From Dryococelus australis (taxonomy: Eukaryota; Arthropoda; Insecta; Phasmatodea; Phasmatidae), in the NCBI GenBank assembly GCA_029891345.1, contig CM057009.1, positions 295,803,966-295,867,965 on the forward strand: DNA of 64,000 nt, read 5' to 3'. Positions 1-11,739 of the stretch are shown one piece after another. Position 1 is the stretch's first letter. Each line of letters starts with the position of its first letter. Both the position numbers and the translations under genes were made by a program. The notes under the pieces are model-generated. The model saw only the letters and a list, made by a program, of their open reading frames with translations, had not been told where the DNA came from and ran no database searches.

Positions 1-1604
1 TGCTGTAGGTGGCAGGGATATCGCTTTATTTACGTTCTCTGCTTTTATCGCATACATTTGATCTGTGAATGACGTTTCTGTAGTTCAAGTAAACAACATA
101 TTATTTTTGCTACTCATATTACTGCAGTAGAAATACTCGTTTTCCACCTTTATTTGCGCCTGTGCAGATCGATCTCACATTTAATTGGCTGGTTCATCGT
201 CACGTATTTACTGATAGCGAATCACGCGTACCCTGCCGACACCGAGTTAAAAGTTGGCGAACTTAGTCGGCACTGGGCTGCTCTGCACATCGGCATTAAC
301 GTCACAGGTCACGTGAGCCAATCAATAGAGACCTGCAGATTGGCGTTATTATTTGAAGAAATGTTAAACTTAAAACTCTTTTCCTTGGCATTATGTTTCG
401 TCATTGGACCATTCTTTGTTTGACACGCCCCGGGTAACTCTGTGCCAATAAATTAACACTTCACAATCGTGAGACCCAATCACGTGCAGTTCACTCAGGA
501 AGGGAGTGACTGGGCATCTAGGCAGCAGCCAGTGGAGAAACAATGCCAGCTCGAGTATATATAATATTATGAATTTTAGCTTAATGCTAAAATATAACGC
601 GAATTTTGCAGGTCCCCACCAATCACATTTCAGAAACGCGTTGGAACTGCACTGCGCGTCATTAGCCCAATGTAGCAGGGCCTTTACTTAACGTGACGTT
701 TCTCATGAGAAAGTAACTGCCCTACTGCCACTTTGGTTGTTTAGGTTGATTCTAGCAGACACTCTCCATAGAGAAAATTACTTTTTAAAATGTCCCAGAG
801 AGTAGATTTATTATATTCTATCTTATTTGCGCATCGAAATATGTTAAAAAAGTATACTTTATTTTACGCTAGTGATATTTTCCAACACTTTACTCAGCCA
901 AGGTTTAGTGCTACTATATTGTTTAGTGAAAAATTAAACAGGCCCATTTGAAAACTTGTACCAAAAACAGAAGTTAATTAATTTTGAGTATTTATTTGGT
1001 ATTTTATTATGAAATAAAATCAATTTATATTTGAAAATATATTTTACTAACGAAATGAGTGAAACAGGACATCCTGTAATAACGTAACAAGTATTGTTCA
1101 TAACCAGATTGTTAGAGTTACTGAAAACTACAATGAACGACAGAAAACCTTTAATATCGCTAAACCATTACCTTTTAGTACGAAGTAATATTTATTTACT
1201 GGAACAAAAGCATCTCAAAGAATGTTTGTTTCTTTACTATAAGCAAATGGTGGTTATTATGAACCACTGCAAAAAAGGTTTGCCATAAACATAATATTTG
1301 TTTGATGTACTCTTTATAGGAATGACTATGATAATCTTGCATTTGTCGTTACAATAGATCAGTAGACGTCAATATGGTAGTTTATGTTACATTAAAAATA
1401 AAATTGGTGCTTCTAAGAAGAACCATGACTATTAAATAAGGGATAAGTAACAAATATCTGAAAATTACATTAACTAAACAAAATACTATTAACAAAGGAT
1501 GGGTCCATTACTTGAACACGCACCCCACGTGTTAATAGTCCTTCCAAAAGGTGGCATTATTACTCTGGTTCATGTTACTACCTGCATAATCTACGTATCT
1601 GAAT
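1..1604. other. No gene seen; AT-rich intergenic or intronic DNA
   Basis: The open frames here are short and have no recognisable domain. Several CCAAT or ATTGG motifs lie between about 290 and 650 (for example near 316, 338, 478 and 619), as in the MITEs further right, so part of this stretch may be an old MITE without recognisable ends. The segment around 412-450 (TTTGACACGCC, then AACTCTGTGCC) resembles 26660-26690, which suggests a dispersed repeat. Confidence 0.5.
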
Positions 1605-1802
1605 TACGGGAAACTGGGGTCGATTGTAACATTTGTCAGTTTTTTAAATTTATTTTTATTGAATCAGAGGTTTCTTGAGATCACGTCACTCAAGATATAA
1701 AAGACAATTATTTGTGGTTGCATCCATGTGAACAGAAATATGTGTATTGTCGACTTTTTTTGTTCAATTGCCATTTTCTACTTAGTATGTAATGTTACAA
1801 TT

Positions 1803-4527
1803 AAGGAGCTGGGTGGACTAAGGACTTAACTGCAAAAACATAGTTTTGAGTAAATGGCAGTTAAAAGTTTGATATAAAATACCTCTAAATTTATAATAAA
1901 TTCATACATTTTCACTGCCTAAGAAGTTTCTCAAATAATTTGTGTGCATGAGGATAGCAATATTTCTACCGTACAAATAGTTTGATCATATTATATTATA
2001 AATTTTAAGCGAGGCTGTTTAAAGCTGTTAGTCCAGAGAACTAGTTACTCTTAGTAAAAAGTTTTAAAACATGCATGTTTAACACAGATAGTACGCTAAA
2101 ATATTGAACAAAGCGTATTTGCAGCACATATTATGGAACTGGCTTAATTGGCATTATCATACTACACAGTTTTACAACTTGATGGTAATATTAAAAAAAT
2201 ATATATATATATATTTTTAAGTTACTAAACACATTACACAAATCAATATGTTTGTTCATTGTCACTGAATACTTGTGTAGTTTATTGCATGTTGTCATGA
2301 TTCTAGCACTCAAGTCTCCATAGAACAAATTTGTTTCTGTAAAATAAAACACAAGTGCATTTTTCAGGGTTTGTTTGTAGTCCACAATCTCACCTAATCA
2401 TACATTTCCTCGCCTTCACTGACAATATCATCTTCATGATTCTCATCATCCATCCGGATGCCGTCCACAAGATTTTGAAGCCACTGTTCATCTTCAGGTT
2501 TCATCAATTTCATCAAAGACAGCACATCTTGTATCTTATTACTTTTCAGGGTTGGCCTGGATGCTTTGAGGAGATTCAAATTGTGTTTGTTACAAACCAT
2601 TTCCTCACAACCTTTACTATTAAGGTTATAAGGCTAGAAAACAGCATTGTATGATTCTGACGCCATAAATGAACCTGGCATATACTTCAAGATAACACAT
2701 TTCTGTATGCGAAAGGGCTTCTATTGGCAGTTCGTGTTCTTGAAAAAATTTGGCCAATCCTTTACTCCAGTCTTCGATCGTTTCAGACGACATTATTACT
2801 TCAGGGTTCTGGATTTGAACGACATTCTGCCATAACCTTAAAATATTGGTCAGGGTTCTCAATGCATTCGATTTTCTTCATGACTTGACAGTACAAACCG
2901 AAATTCCGGTCGTTCTGGTTGTAAGAATGTCCACGGACAGGAAAAATATGTATGATGTTAACAGACAATAACTTGGACAGCCAAGCACAAAATTTCACAA
3001 CTTTTATGTTCTTATTTTGCCCTCCGCACGAATCAGAGAGCAAAACCAATTTTTTTATGTTTTTCATTTGTTCCATCTTCTTTTTTATGAAATCATAGAG
3101 AAATAAACAAACAGAATTCGGATTATTCTGTCCTTCATTTTCCAAAAAGCAGTCAAATGAGCTTGAGTCATTGTTGTGGCAGTGAATGATGAATACATAC
3201 AGCCACAGCAGTCTCTGATAGAACTGCGATGTAACATTTAGTTTGGATACAGCAAGATTTTGACTGTAATCAAACTCTAATACAAGAGTGTCTGTATCTT
3301 CTTAATTTGTAGTTAGCTTTGTTTTTTTCTATGTATTCCTTTTTGAGAGAATTGTATTTCATTATTTTTCTCTTGTGAATTTCGTAGTCGACTTTTCTAG
3401 AATCACAAGGATAGTTAATATTTAGTATGAGTTTACTCTCCTGGCAAAAGTCGCACACATAAGTTCTTGGTAGACGAAAGCTGTAACAGCTCTGCTCACG
3501 AAAAAATCGGTGATAAGTAGAGTATTTCATTGCCAGAATTGATCCAGTTTTGTCAAAGAAATACTGCTGGAATGACTTGTACATCTTCATTACGTTCAAA
3601 GTTGGGTCATCAAAATATTTGCTCTCAGATTTACTTCTTACATAGTGTGAATTTTTAGATGTAAATATGTCCGAATGCTCTGTTACCATTTCCCAGATGT
3701 GGTTTCCTATATTAGAAGGTCTGTTGTCATGTTTACCCCTGTTTTCTTGTGGTGAAACATTTCCCAAGTTCACTTCCCTTAGGACAGTCTTCATTCGTGA
3801 CTCAGATACTTGTAAGTTCTGCAACAAAAATTCTTGCAAGTGTTGTGGTTTTTTCCATCTACTTTAACTGTATACGAGTAGGAGTTCTGTCGATTTTTTT
3901 CCAGACTTGGTATCATTAGCACTACTCATTACTTCCTTCTTCTCTACATAAGAAGCAAGAAGTGTGTCTTGTTTTTGTTTATCTCCGATGGACCAAAATT
4001 CTGTGAATATAGTATTATGTTGCTTAGCACTAACCATTTTAAAGCATTCAGATGTGCAGCACCTTGTAACTGAAGCGAATATCTTGGCTGGTACAGCCTT
4101 CCCACTTCTGGGAACATTACCTTCACCAGAGTTTATTTTTATTTTGACATTTTCTTTCTTCCAGTTGCTGGTATCGACTTTCTTTTTACACCTTTAGTAT
4201 GTTTCTAATTTACATTGATACATTCACTATCTAAATTACTCTCCATTTTAAATACATAACATAATAACAAATTCATTCAACAAACAATGACTTGAACAAA
4301 CTTCAAAATGGCGCTCTTCGGACTAACAATTTAACTGCAACTTCATAGAGGTTCTATTGACTAGCCACTTGTGATGTGCCTTTGCTTAGAGGTCGTTCCT
4401 GCCATCTAGATTGGAGATATGAAAACCAAAATACCACAGATAATAAAGCAAATGTTGGAGAATTTCCATTTGCATAGACATTAATAACGACTTAAGTGGT
4501 GGTAAGTCGTTAGTCCACCCAACTCCT
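1803..4527 (-). mobile_element. Inserted TIR element carrying a DUF7869-type gene
   Basis: The left terminus (1804-1828) starts AGGAGCTGGGTGGACTAAGG. The reverse complement of the right terminus (4503-4527) starts AGGAGTTGGGTGGACTAACG. They match at 23 of 25 positions. CAATT directly flanks both sides (1798-1802 and 4528-4532). Removing the interval restores GTTACAATT joined to GACCCCTA, a subterminal motif of the surrounding pogo-like element. Short copies of GTTAGTCC recur inside both ends (about 2029, 4319 inverted and 4510). The only gene relic inside is on the minus strand. I infer that the element moved as a unit. The superfamily is not identified. Confidence 0.7.
2394..4246 (-). pseudogene. 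Frameshifted DUF7869-type gene, putative transposon protein
   Basis: Read on the minus strand, blocks of the insect multicopy family annotated as DUF7869 appear in order across three frames. First comes an N-terminal basic block (WKKENVKI, then SGKAVPAK, 4170-4085). A Cys block ending FTEFWSIGDKQKQ follows (4070-3965), then VKVDGKNHNTCKN (about 3870-3835) and NLQVSESRMKTVL. Next are SHYVRSKSESKYF, YVCDFCQESK, LNVTSQFYQRLLWLYVF and LLSDSCGGQNKN (about 3050). Last are FPVRGHSYNQNDRNFG and a C-terminal segment ending MYD before a stop at 2394. Frame changes occur near 3895, 3835, 3298, 2815 and 2650, so no full product can be made. The family's function is not established. The conserved Asp in SDSCGGQNKN would suit an RNase H-like transposase, but that is inference. 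The start at 4246 is uncertain because an early stop follows it. Confidence 0.8.
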
Positions 4528-4972
4528 CAATTGACCCCTATTTAGGGTCGTTTGTAAAACCTATAAGGTTCAGTTGTAACATATTTCTATTTAAAATAAA
4601 ACTCTTGCTATTTGTACATAATTGTTTCCGAACTCAGCAGGAATTTATTTTATAATGCTCAAATTTTTTTTGTTTTTTAATTTCACAACTAAACTAATGA
4701 ATCAAAAACAAAGAATTATGTTTCTCTTAAAATCAAGTAGACTTACTTTTCTTTAAGTCATTATTACTGCCTGGTTTAAAACCAAGATTGACTAAAGTCA
4801 TATTTATGAGATTAGTAACAAAACACGTTCACTTTACATAGAATGAAATAATATAAATCAATAAAACAGTGCTATCACATGTTTAAATTTAAAAAATAAT
4901 ACAAAATCTAAGTTTTGGAAATATTAATGGAAATTTAATGAGTTATAATGGAAACGTGCTTTCCTGATCACG

Positions 4973-5781
4973 TTATTTGGACTTCCAGTTTTGACATTCG
5001 TAATGCAGTTCCCCTTTGGTGCAAAGCACATGAGTCCATCCATTACAAGGAACACATTGTACCCATTGTTCATTAGGAAGACTGTCCCTAAAGTTATCCG
5101 AACACACAATATAGAATATTCGTCATCTGATGAACTTGTGGTGACCTTTCTGCGGGTTATTTTCATTCTTGGCCTAGTATTTGCCTGTTTCTTGCCACTC
5201 TGCCTATATTCTATGCACTTAGAAACTCGTTAATTTTCTTTCCTTCTCGTAAAGCATTCTTCTCAGGTATGCTAGTGAGAATTGTTGTTTTGCGTTTCCT
5301 TCTATTTTTCAAATTGATTGAAAAATCTTCACTAGAAATGTCTTCTTTAGCATGTGGTGTAACTATTTCAGGAAAGAATGTTGAAGGATTTAGAACATTA
5401 AGTAACTTATTTTCTTCGCTAATACCACTAGTTTCACGCACGTATATTTACGAAGTTGATGGCTGTGGTACAGATGAAGGAGGAGAATTCATCAGGCGAG
5501 GGTTTGGTCTTTCAGTAACTTCATAAGGTACATACTCGGAATCATCAAACTCATTCTCGTTGTATGGCCATATTCCTGTTGCAGAAAACCCTGACATTGT
5601 ATTTTTTGGTGTTGCAGCTTGGAGCAAGGCATTTCAAACGATTTCAAGATTATCATATATGGTCATCTTCTTTTCAGGATGAGTCTTCATCCAGGCATCC
5701 ATAGCAGTGTTAACAAATTTTTCCATAACACCCTCTGAAATTTTACCACGATAAGTGGTCCACTTGAGTGTTCTCTCCGTT
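4973..5781 (-). pseudogene. Pogo/Tigger-type DDE transposase, C-terminal part, broken
   Basis: On the minus strand the fragment opens directly after a good splice acceptor (TTTCTATGTTTCAG, 5782-5795). It reads AMDAWMKTHPEKKMTIYD, AATPKNTMSGFSATGIWPYN and VTERPNP, which are hallmark blocks after the catalytic core of pogo-group (DDE_1) transposases. A basic tail (KNRRKRK) follows. The end resembles a PHD-like zinc finger: pieces WVQCVPC, GWTHVLCT and YECQNW before a stop at 4973, a layout common in these proteins. Two in-frame stops (near 5640 and 5446) and at least two frameshifts (near 5200 and 5115) kill it. The DNA-binding and catalytic DDD region is absent upstream, apparently deleted. 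A host gene domesticated from pogo is unlikely given these lesions and the flanking inverted ends. Confidence 0.8.
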
Positions 5782-5851
5782 CTGAAACATAGAAATATGG
5801 TTTTATTTACCCTATATTCATGAATTCGTTTAAATACAAAATGGTTTTCTG

Positions 5852-5885
<34 letters not shown>
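5852..5885 (+). repeat. Poly(A) run of about 34 bases
   Basis: A pure A tract inside the right arm of the pogo-like element, upstream of the transposase fragment in its own orientation. It could be a simple-repeat expansion or the tail of an unrecognised retroposed piece. No SINE head is seen next to it. Confidence 0.9.
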
Positions 5886-5888
<3 letters not shown>

Positions 5889-6969
5889 ACTTTAAGTGGT
5901 GAAAAGCAGTTATTTTGTGTAATTTTGGATTTTGATTTCACACTAAACCCTGATTATTTTGCGAAAAAATATATTAGTAAATAAAGGTGAATAGTATTTA
6001 AATGTCAAAATATAGGCATCTACAAACGCCCTACGTTAATTTAAAACTTCAGTTGTGATTTAGCAACAATTATTAGTTAGTTATTATTTGACAGTTTATG
6101 TTGTCACAGACTTTTAATAATCTTCGTCGCGGGTATTTATAATAATAATACGCCAAAAGGTTCATGTTTAGGTACCAAAAATTATGATATGAACGTCCAC
6201 AAATGTAACCACCTCTGCTATAAGTCTAGGTAACATCACTTTACAATTTGCTTAAAAAAATAAATAAATAAAAAATAAAATCACTTATTATTTGCGTATG
6301 TAAAATTCCTAAATTTTTATTTCCCATACAACAAAAAATATATTAATTCGTAAATTATTGCTGTAATGTAAACTTGCTATGGCCCAGGGTACAATTATAA
6401 CATGTTAAAAACGTCCCCGATAAAAGTGATACAATAGTCCCATGTCAGCCATTATATACAAAATGATTTAGCAAATAAAATGTAACAATATTAGAACAAT
6501 AGCATTAATAAGATTTAATCACAATACTCTAAATTACGCTACCCTACAATAATAATTAATTCAGCCCTCACCTGTTCCAAACGAAAAACAAATATTTTTT
6601 TGTAAAAATGAAGTTACTTCTACGCGTTAAAAATACATTTACTCCACCTGGCTACACAACTCGCGACGTAAAGACACAAAATCTAGGTCTAAAGTTCTCA
6701 CGATGTTACTGCATCGTACTGTTGTCTCTCGGCCGCGTCGAGTACTACAACAGTCCTTTTTGCGATGTTAAAATCTACCCTGTTAAAATCTACCCCAGTC
6801 TCCCCTAATATTACCGCAATAGGGCGAAGTGGTCGTTTGGAGAAGGGCATTAGACTATTTAACCCATAGAACCGTTTGATTACTTTGTGTCTTGTTTTTG
6901 CTTAGAAAGGCGATCGTTTAGCAGAAATGGAAGAGTAATGCCATCACAGCGAACCCAGACAATGACATC

Positions 6970-7183
6970 AAAACATCTACTGAAGTCAAGCTAATATAAG
7001 CTGTAGTCAACAGATATTACACAGTTAGTAGATAATTCCACACGTAATTAAGTAATACATCAACTGAAACGAGACCAAAACATATACTGAAGTCAAGCTA
7101 AGATAAGCTGTAGTCAACAGATATTACACAGTTCGTAGAAAATTCCACACGTAATTAAGTAATACATCAACTGAAACGAGACC
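6970..7183. repeat. 107-bp tandem duplication
   Basis: Two adjacent units (6970-7076 and 7077-7183) both contain ACTGAAGTCAAGCTAA, AACAGATATTACACAGTT and AATTCCACACGTAATTAAGT. They differ at only a few positions, so the duplication is fairly recent. It lies about 160 bp outside the right end of the pogo-like element. Confidence 0.9.
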
Positions 7184-7384
7184 AAAACAACATAATCATT
7201 AACCGAACGAACAACTTAGCTCATTCTGTTATTTTGTTCTCATTCTGTTTGTTAAATAGTGATTAAATAGCTGTGAGTTTTTCTACGTCTTCTTCCTTTT
7301 CTAAAATCACTAAACATTTTGCCGCCAGAAAGGTTTTATCGCGCATAAAGAGCATGGCTGTAACATTCACGAGAGAAGGACAGT

Positions 7385-7823
7385 CTATGCCAACTGCCAC
7401 ACCTTGTCACAGTCCCCAGCGCTGCACCGCAGACAGAAGCACTCTCGCCAACACAGCTGCTGCTGCGGCGTGCGTCGATCCAGAGTTCCAGTTGTTCAAC
7501 GCCGTGTATCCTCGCCTGGAAGATTTCAGACTTGATGAACCCACAGGGGAAAATGTCAAGGGTGGTCGGGTCTGTCGAGCGAGCTGACCAAAACCTTCGC
7601 GAGCCGCGATCGATCCGACTCTTTTTGGGAAAGGCGCGAGTCAGGAGGTCGCGAACAATGACGGCAAGATGGGGAGGTGCTCCATCCTGTTGAAAAACAA
7701 CCGTGCGCATAATCCCACCACTCACCAACTGTGGCCGCAGAAGTGCAGTAGTATCAACATACCCAGGAGTGTGTAGCCGGTAACAGTTTCTTCTGCGACC
7801 ATGAATGGCACGTACACCTTGTT
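7385..7823 (-). pseudogene. Mariner-type transposase fragment, frameshifted
   Basis: The minus strand reads VYVPFMVAEETVTGY, LLGML, then after a frame change near 7745 RPQLVSGG and VVFQQDGAPPH, followed by VRDLLTRAFP, RGSRRFWSARS and LDIFPCGFIKSEIF. The FQQDGAPPH block holds the second catalytic Asp of Tc1/mariner DDD transposases. The usual RSPDLTPLDFF block is degraded to RSTDPTTLDIF, which keeps its Asp residues. The C-terminal part runs on in another frame to a stop at 7385. Only about 145 codons remain of a roughly 350-residue enzyme. The N-terminal helix-turn-helix and first catalytic Asp are missing. I could not define its inverted termini. Confidence 0.85.
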
Positions 7824-8462
7824 ACGCGTCATCGATGTTTTGTGAAATAACATCAATAGTTATTTCATCCTGTGCTAACGTAATTCTCAAAAACAAGTAA
7901 CTCATATAAAAATGCATGCAAGGAAACAACTGGGAAGAAAAAAAAACTGATTTGAAACCAAGACAACCACTCGTGTCAATATTTTAGCTACCTAGTGATC
8001 TAGTTAAAAATTTAAAATTTTAGTGGCAAAATGAAAAATTTTTAAATCATTTCCCAGTTAGGTACAGTAGAGTCAAGTTCAGTTAAGTATTCAGTTGATG
8101 GAAAGCACTGGCATAATTAAACACACATCCGTACATGGCCACGTGACAGTTTCTTTGCGAATGTTTAAGACTTTAGAAGTGTTAAGTTTTCGGATTGGAG
8201 GGAAGCATGTCATAAACTCTAATCAGAGATATCCGTTAGTGAAATACTATTCCCCTTTATTTATTTCGTTCAGTCGGGTTTCAGACGGAGGAGTCAATAT
8301 TTTTACATGATGCAATAAAAGAAATGTATTTCTTTTCAATGTTAACTAAATAAAGTTAATTTTTAATTCGTAGAAAAATGGGGGAGATGGTTCGGATAGA
8401 ACCTCAGTCCAAAACACACAGTGTAAAGCGCCGTTTACGATGCAACCACTCCTTTCATTAAG
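7824..8462. other. No gene seen
   Basis: AT-rich sequence without a recognisable domain or repeat. The 71-residue open frame at 8095-8310 matches nothing I know. Confidence 0.5.
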
Positions 8463-8630
8463 GCTCCCCGCCTACCTGGAGTTTTTATTCGAGTCCGAAG
8501 CCGAGAATTGCATAAGCGATAAGGGCCAGACAGCCACGCTCTTCAAGTGTCAAATCGCCGCTAAGCACAAGCCTGTGAACTGGCGTGCAGTGTCCTCATC
8601 GCACTGCGTGTACCTATGGGACTTTCATCG
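8463..8630 (+). CDS. Candidate isolated exon, possibly Ig-like (weak)
   Basis: A 168-bp stretch open in one frame, bounded by a possible acceptor (CTTTCATTAAG, ending 8462) and donor (GTAACA at 8631). By hand count about two thirds of codon third positions are G or C, while flanking DNA is much more AT-rich. The translation includes ISDKGQTATLFKCQIAAKHK followed by PVNW. This loosely fits the Gly-Gln-x-Ala-x-x-x-Cys ... Pro-x-x-Trp pattern around the first Cys and Trp of I-set immunoglobulin domains. If real, it would be an exon or exon relic of a larger protein. No neighbouring exon was found, so chance remains likely. Confidence 0.25.
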
Positions 8631-8639
8631 GTAACACAA

Positions 8640-10650
8640 TTATTTTATTGCTGGGAAGACTGTAGAAATTCTCAGTGCATGTCCCTTGAGTAGTTTCATA
8701 TGTACTCGATGCGTATAATTTGAGATAGAACGCTTTGAAAAAAATGGTGTGTGGCTGTGTTGGGGACACGGCCGTGTCTTTTGCGTGAATACGTCTACGT
8801 TGACGCGCTCAGACGTCTTTTTTTTTTTTTTTTTACGTTCACGGCACCGCTTCAATGAATCATATGAGGTTTCATGGGTATGACTGGATTGCTTTTGAGA
8901 TGATCTTTCTAGACGTACACGATTTCTATATTTCGACTTGGCTTTTTGATGAATGTAGGCCTACATTGTGTTACGTTTTCTTAGTATTTTACATTAAACT
9001 CACACAGTTTCCCCATAACCACGCCATACAAATGTTTTTAAACACGCAATCGATTGATCTTGACGAGAGCTGTCGACTGAAACTTAAACGAGAGTCATAG
9101 CTTCTCCTAGTTAAAAGTTATACTACGCGGAAATTATGAGACGCGGCGAAACGAACTAAAAATTGCGGGGCCCTCCCCCCCCCCCCCTTTCCATCACGCG
9201 ATGCTTCGCAGTCCTCACTCAAAGTAACATGTTCCTTTGGAAATCGAGTGGTGTAATTGAATTTTGAATTTAAACAATATATTTGGAGCTGCAATGCCAA
9301 ACTGTATCCCCCGATTTGGTTATCATCGGATTTTCCGGATTGCCTCTCACTATGGTCGCAAATTTGAAGACGTATTCACGTCAAAAGTAATTTTTAGCCA
9401 TTTTGGAGTACTCTGAAATGGAGTTTCTAATGTGCGTGACGTTTTGAAAGCACTCGAAAGTCCTCGAGTGATGTGAGTTCTTTTTTCGTAGTTCCGTACT
9501 GTGAACGAAAGTTTAATAGTTTCGTAAGAAACCGTGCATTTCAAACTTTTTGCAGCGCAGTTCCATTGCCATGTTGGTGTGGGCCTTAATCTGAATCAAC
9601 GCGTGATTCGAATTTGTACTTCATCTCCTATGCTTCGTATCTTAATTGCTGGAGTTTCAATTAATGAACTCATAACTGTCCATGGGTATCTGTGCAATTT
9701 TACAACACCATGAGAAGAAGCTGCAAATCAATGGGGTTTCAGCTACCGTATTAACAAGCAGGATCAAACTAGTACCGGTCGTAGTGAAAATAGCGCCCCG
9801 GGCGAGGGTGAAACTAAGTCTTCTCAAACTACCATTCTTATATTTGCTTGAAACGGAAAACCAAAACTTTTTTTGGTATACGAAAATGATGGCACTGGAA
9901 AAAGTGATGGAAAAAAAAAAAATTTAAATTTCTCATTGATACACTATTTATCTCAGCAAATGCATTAAAATTGAACCCTCGAAAAGTCAACTTCGTACGG
10001 TATTTCTCTTTCTATGGATAGCACTGCAAGGGTTGTTAGTCGCCTGTCAATCGTGGATGATACCTCATACGTGTTCATGGACTTCAACTTCCAAAAACTG
10101 CGCTCTTCACACTGTAATTTTTTGTACTTTTACAAGGAATTGTTTGAAAACTAGCCGCCAAAGATTTTTTTGCAGAACTACAAAAAAAATTTAAAGTCAA
10201 TTTCACGTTTGTGTTACACCTTATGTGGAATTCTAACAAGCTAGTTTTGTAGACTTCAAGTTTACTATAGATATTGTATACTATACACTATAGATATACT
10301 ATAGATACATAAACTATTTAGTATGTTTTATAAAATTATATGTGGCACATGTGCAATATTTCAGCTGCAGAGATTCAAGAAAATCTTTCGAAACTAGCTA
10401 GCAAAGAAGTGTTTTTAAAAAGTACCACATTGTTTTTTTTACTGTACACTTGCAACAGGAAACTAAATTCTGCAGAGTCCACAGAGATGACCGCAGGCTG
10501 TGTTATCGGCTTTTGAGGGCACATCTCTACTCCAAATCTGAATTCGTATACATGGAGCCAAATCAGTTACCAAAAGTGAGAATAATGGCGCCACTTGAAA
10601 TAAGTTGTAGGCAGGGCCATCCTTAGGGTATGGCTGGTCGGGCTACACAT
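8640..10650. other. No gene seen; simple repeats only
   Basis: Contains a T run (8819-8834), a C run (9175-9187) and an AT-rich segment with repeated CTATAGATA and TATACTATA words (10262-10330). Short open frames have no recognisable content. Confidence 0.5.
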
Positions 10651-10871
10651 AGGCTGTTAACGCTAAAGTGAGAACTTTTGAAAGCTATCTCATTTGAAAT
10701 AATAGTCAATAAATATACTTCATTGTAGCCTTAGACATTAACTTCCAAGTGCGGTGGAATATACACATTGCGTTTATTACTTACGTGGGAATATTTATTT
10801 AAAAAAAGATTGTTAAAGGATAGAAAATGCCGAAGAGAAATAGTAGGTAGCGTCTCAAACGTGAACAGCCT
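10651..10871 (+). mobile_element. MITE-A copy (divergent)
   Basis: Begins AGGCTGTTAACGCTAAAGTG and ends CGTGAACAGCCT. These are degraded versions of the family termini AGGCTGTTCACGGTAAAGTG and its inverse. The interior (CATTGTAGCC, TTAGACATTAACTTCC, ACACATTGCGTTTATTA) matches the copies at 50647 and 28030. Confidence 0.65.
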
Positions 10872-11739
10872 ATTGAATGTTTGTATTGTGAATATAGCTG
10901 CATTTCGTCCTTATCACTAGAAAGGCCACAATCAGAATTATAATTTAGGTGGCCTTTCCATGTTGCTGAAACAGGTTACGGGAACAACGAAAGATTAGAA
11001 TAGTTTGCACATAGTAAAAGTGTATCTGAAAACATTTCGAAAATTCAATTATAAAAAATGCAATATTGACGCAAAATATTTAAAAAAATTCCTTTTAATA
11101 GAAAAAAATAACTCCGCTATGTAAAAATTTAAAGATTTTTAATACTTTATGGACGCATAAATTGACAGATGTCAGATCCCGTAGAGTCGTACCATTTGCG
11201 AATCGTGTTGTTTGTTCGTGTGCTGGTTCACTTCTGTTGCGCATACGTGTCTTCTTTGTTTGTGTAGTCTTTGTTTTCGACTTGATCATATTTCTTGATT
11301 CTCTTTTTGTCGTTTCTTCGTTTCTCTTTGCCTTTGGTGCTGGCTTTCTTCGTGACGATTTTTAATGGTTTCTGTTCTTGATTGTTTCAGTTGATAAATT
11401 CAAAGTAAGAATGTTCTCATTCACATGAAAGTTGTGTTTTCTGCTCATTGTTGAGGGGTTTTGTCTTATTTGTTATCTATTTCTCGTAATAATTTTTGGT
11501 TGGAATTTCGTCTCCAGTTGTACATAAATATAACATTTCCACTTTGTAAATTTATTTTGCATAATTACCTTTTGGGTGATTTTTTTATTATTTTTGTATT
11601 AATATTAAAATTTTACTACGGCATTATAAAGTTTTCGTTTTTAGTTTATCTCTTTAATGTGCAAATGATTTAACCTTTTGTTGACTTCCCCGCTTCGGAA
11701 ACGTAAAGTTTCATTCTCATACACCATTGTCAAATATTT
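10872..11739. other. No gene seen
   Basis: AT-rich. The 67-residue frame at 11162-11365 is hydrophobic (many Phe and Val) because the strand is T-rich, with no recognisable motif. Confidence 0.5.

Larger units (their letters stand above)
1605..6807 (-). mobile_element. Pogo-like DNA transposon with TA target duplication, interrupted by a second element
   Basis: The left end, from 1607, reads CGGGAAACTGGGGTCGATTG and continues TAACA. The reverse complement of the right end, from 6805, reads GGGGAGACTGGGGTAGATTT and continues TAACA. Both ends are flanked by TA (1605-1606 and 6806-6807), as expected for the Tc1/mariner/pogo superfamily. The terminal motif TGTTAAAATCTACCC is repeated in tandem at the right end (about 6766-6796). 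A related motif, GTTACAATT followed by GACCCC, is split at 1795/4533 by the inner element. The minus strand carries the C-terminal part of a DDE transposase (4973-5781), but no N-terminal part is visible, so this is an internally deleted, non-autonomous relic. With the inner insertion removed it is about 2.5 kb. Confidence 0.75.
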
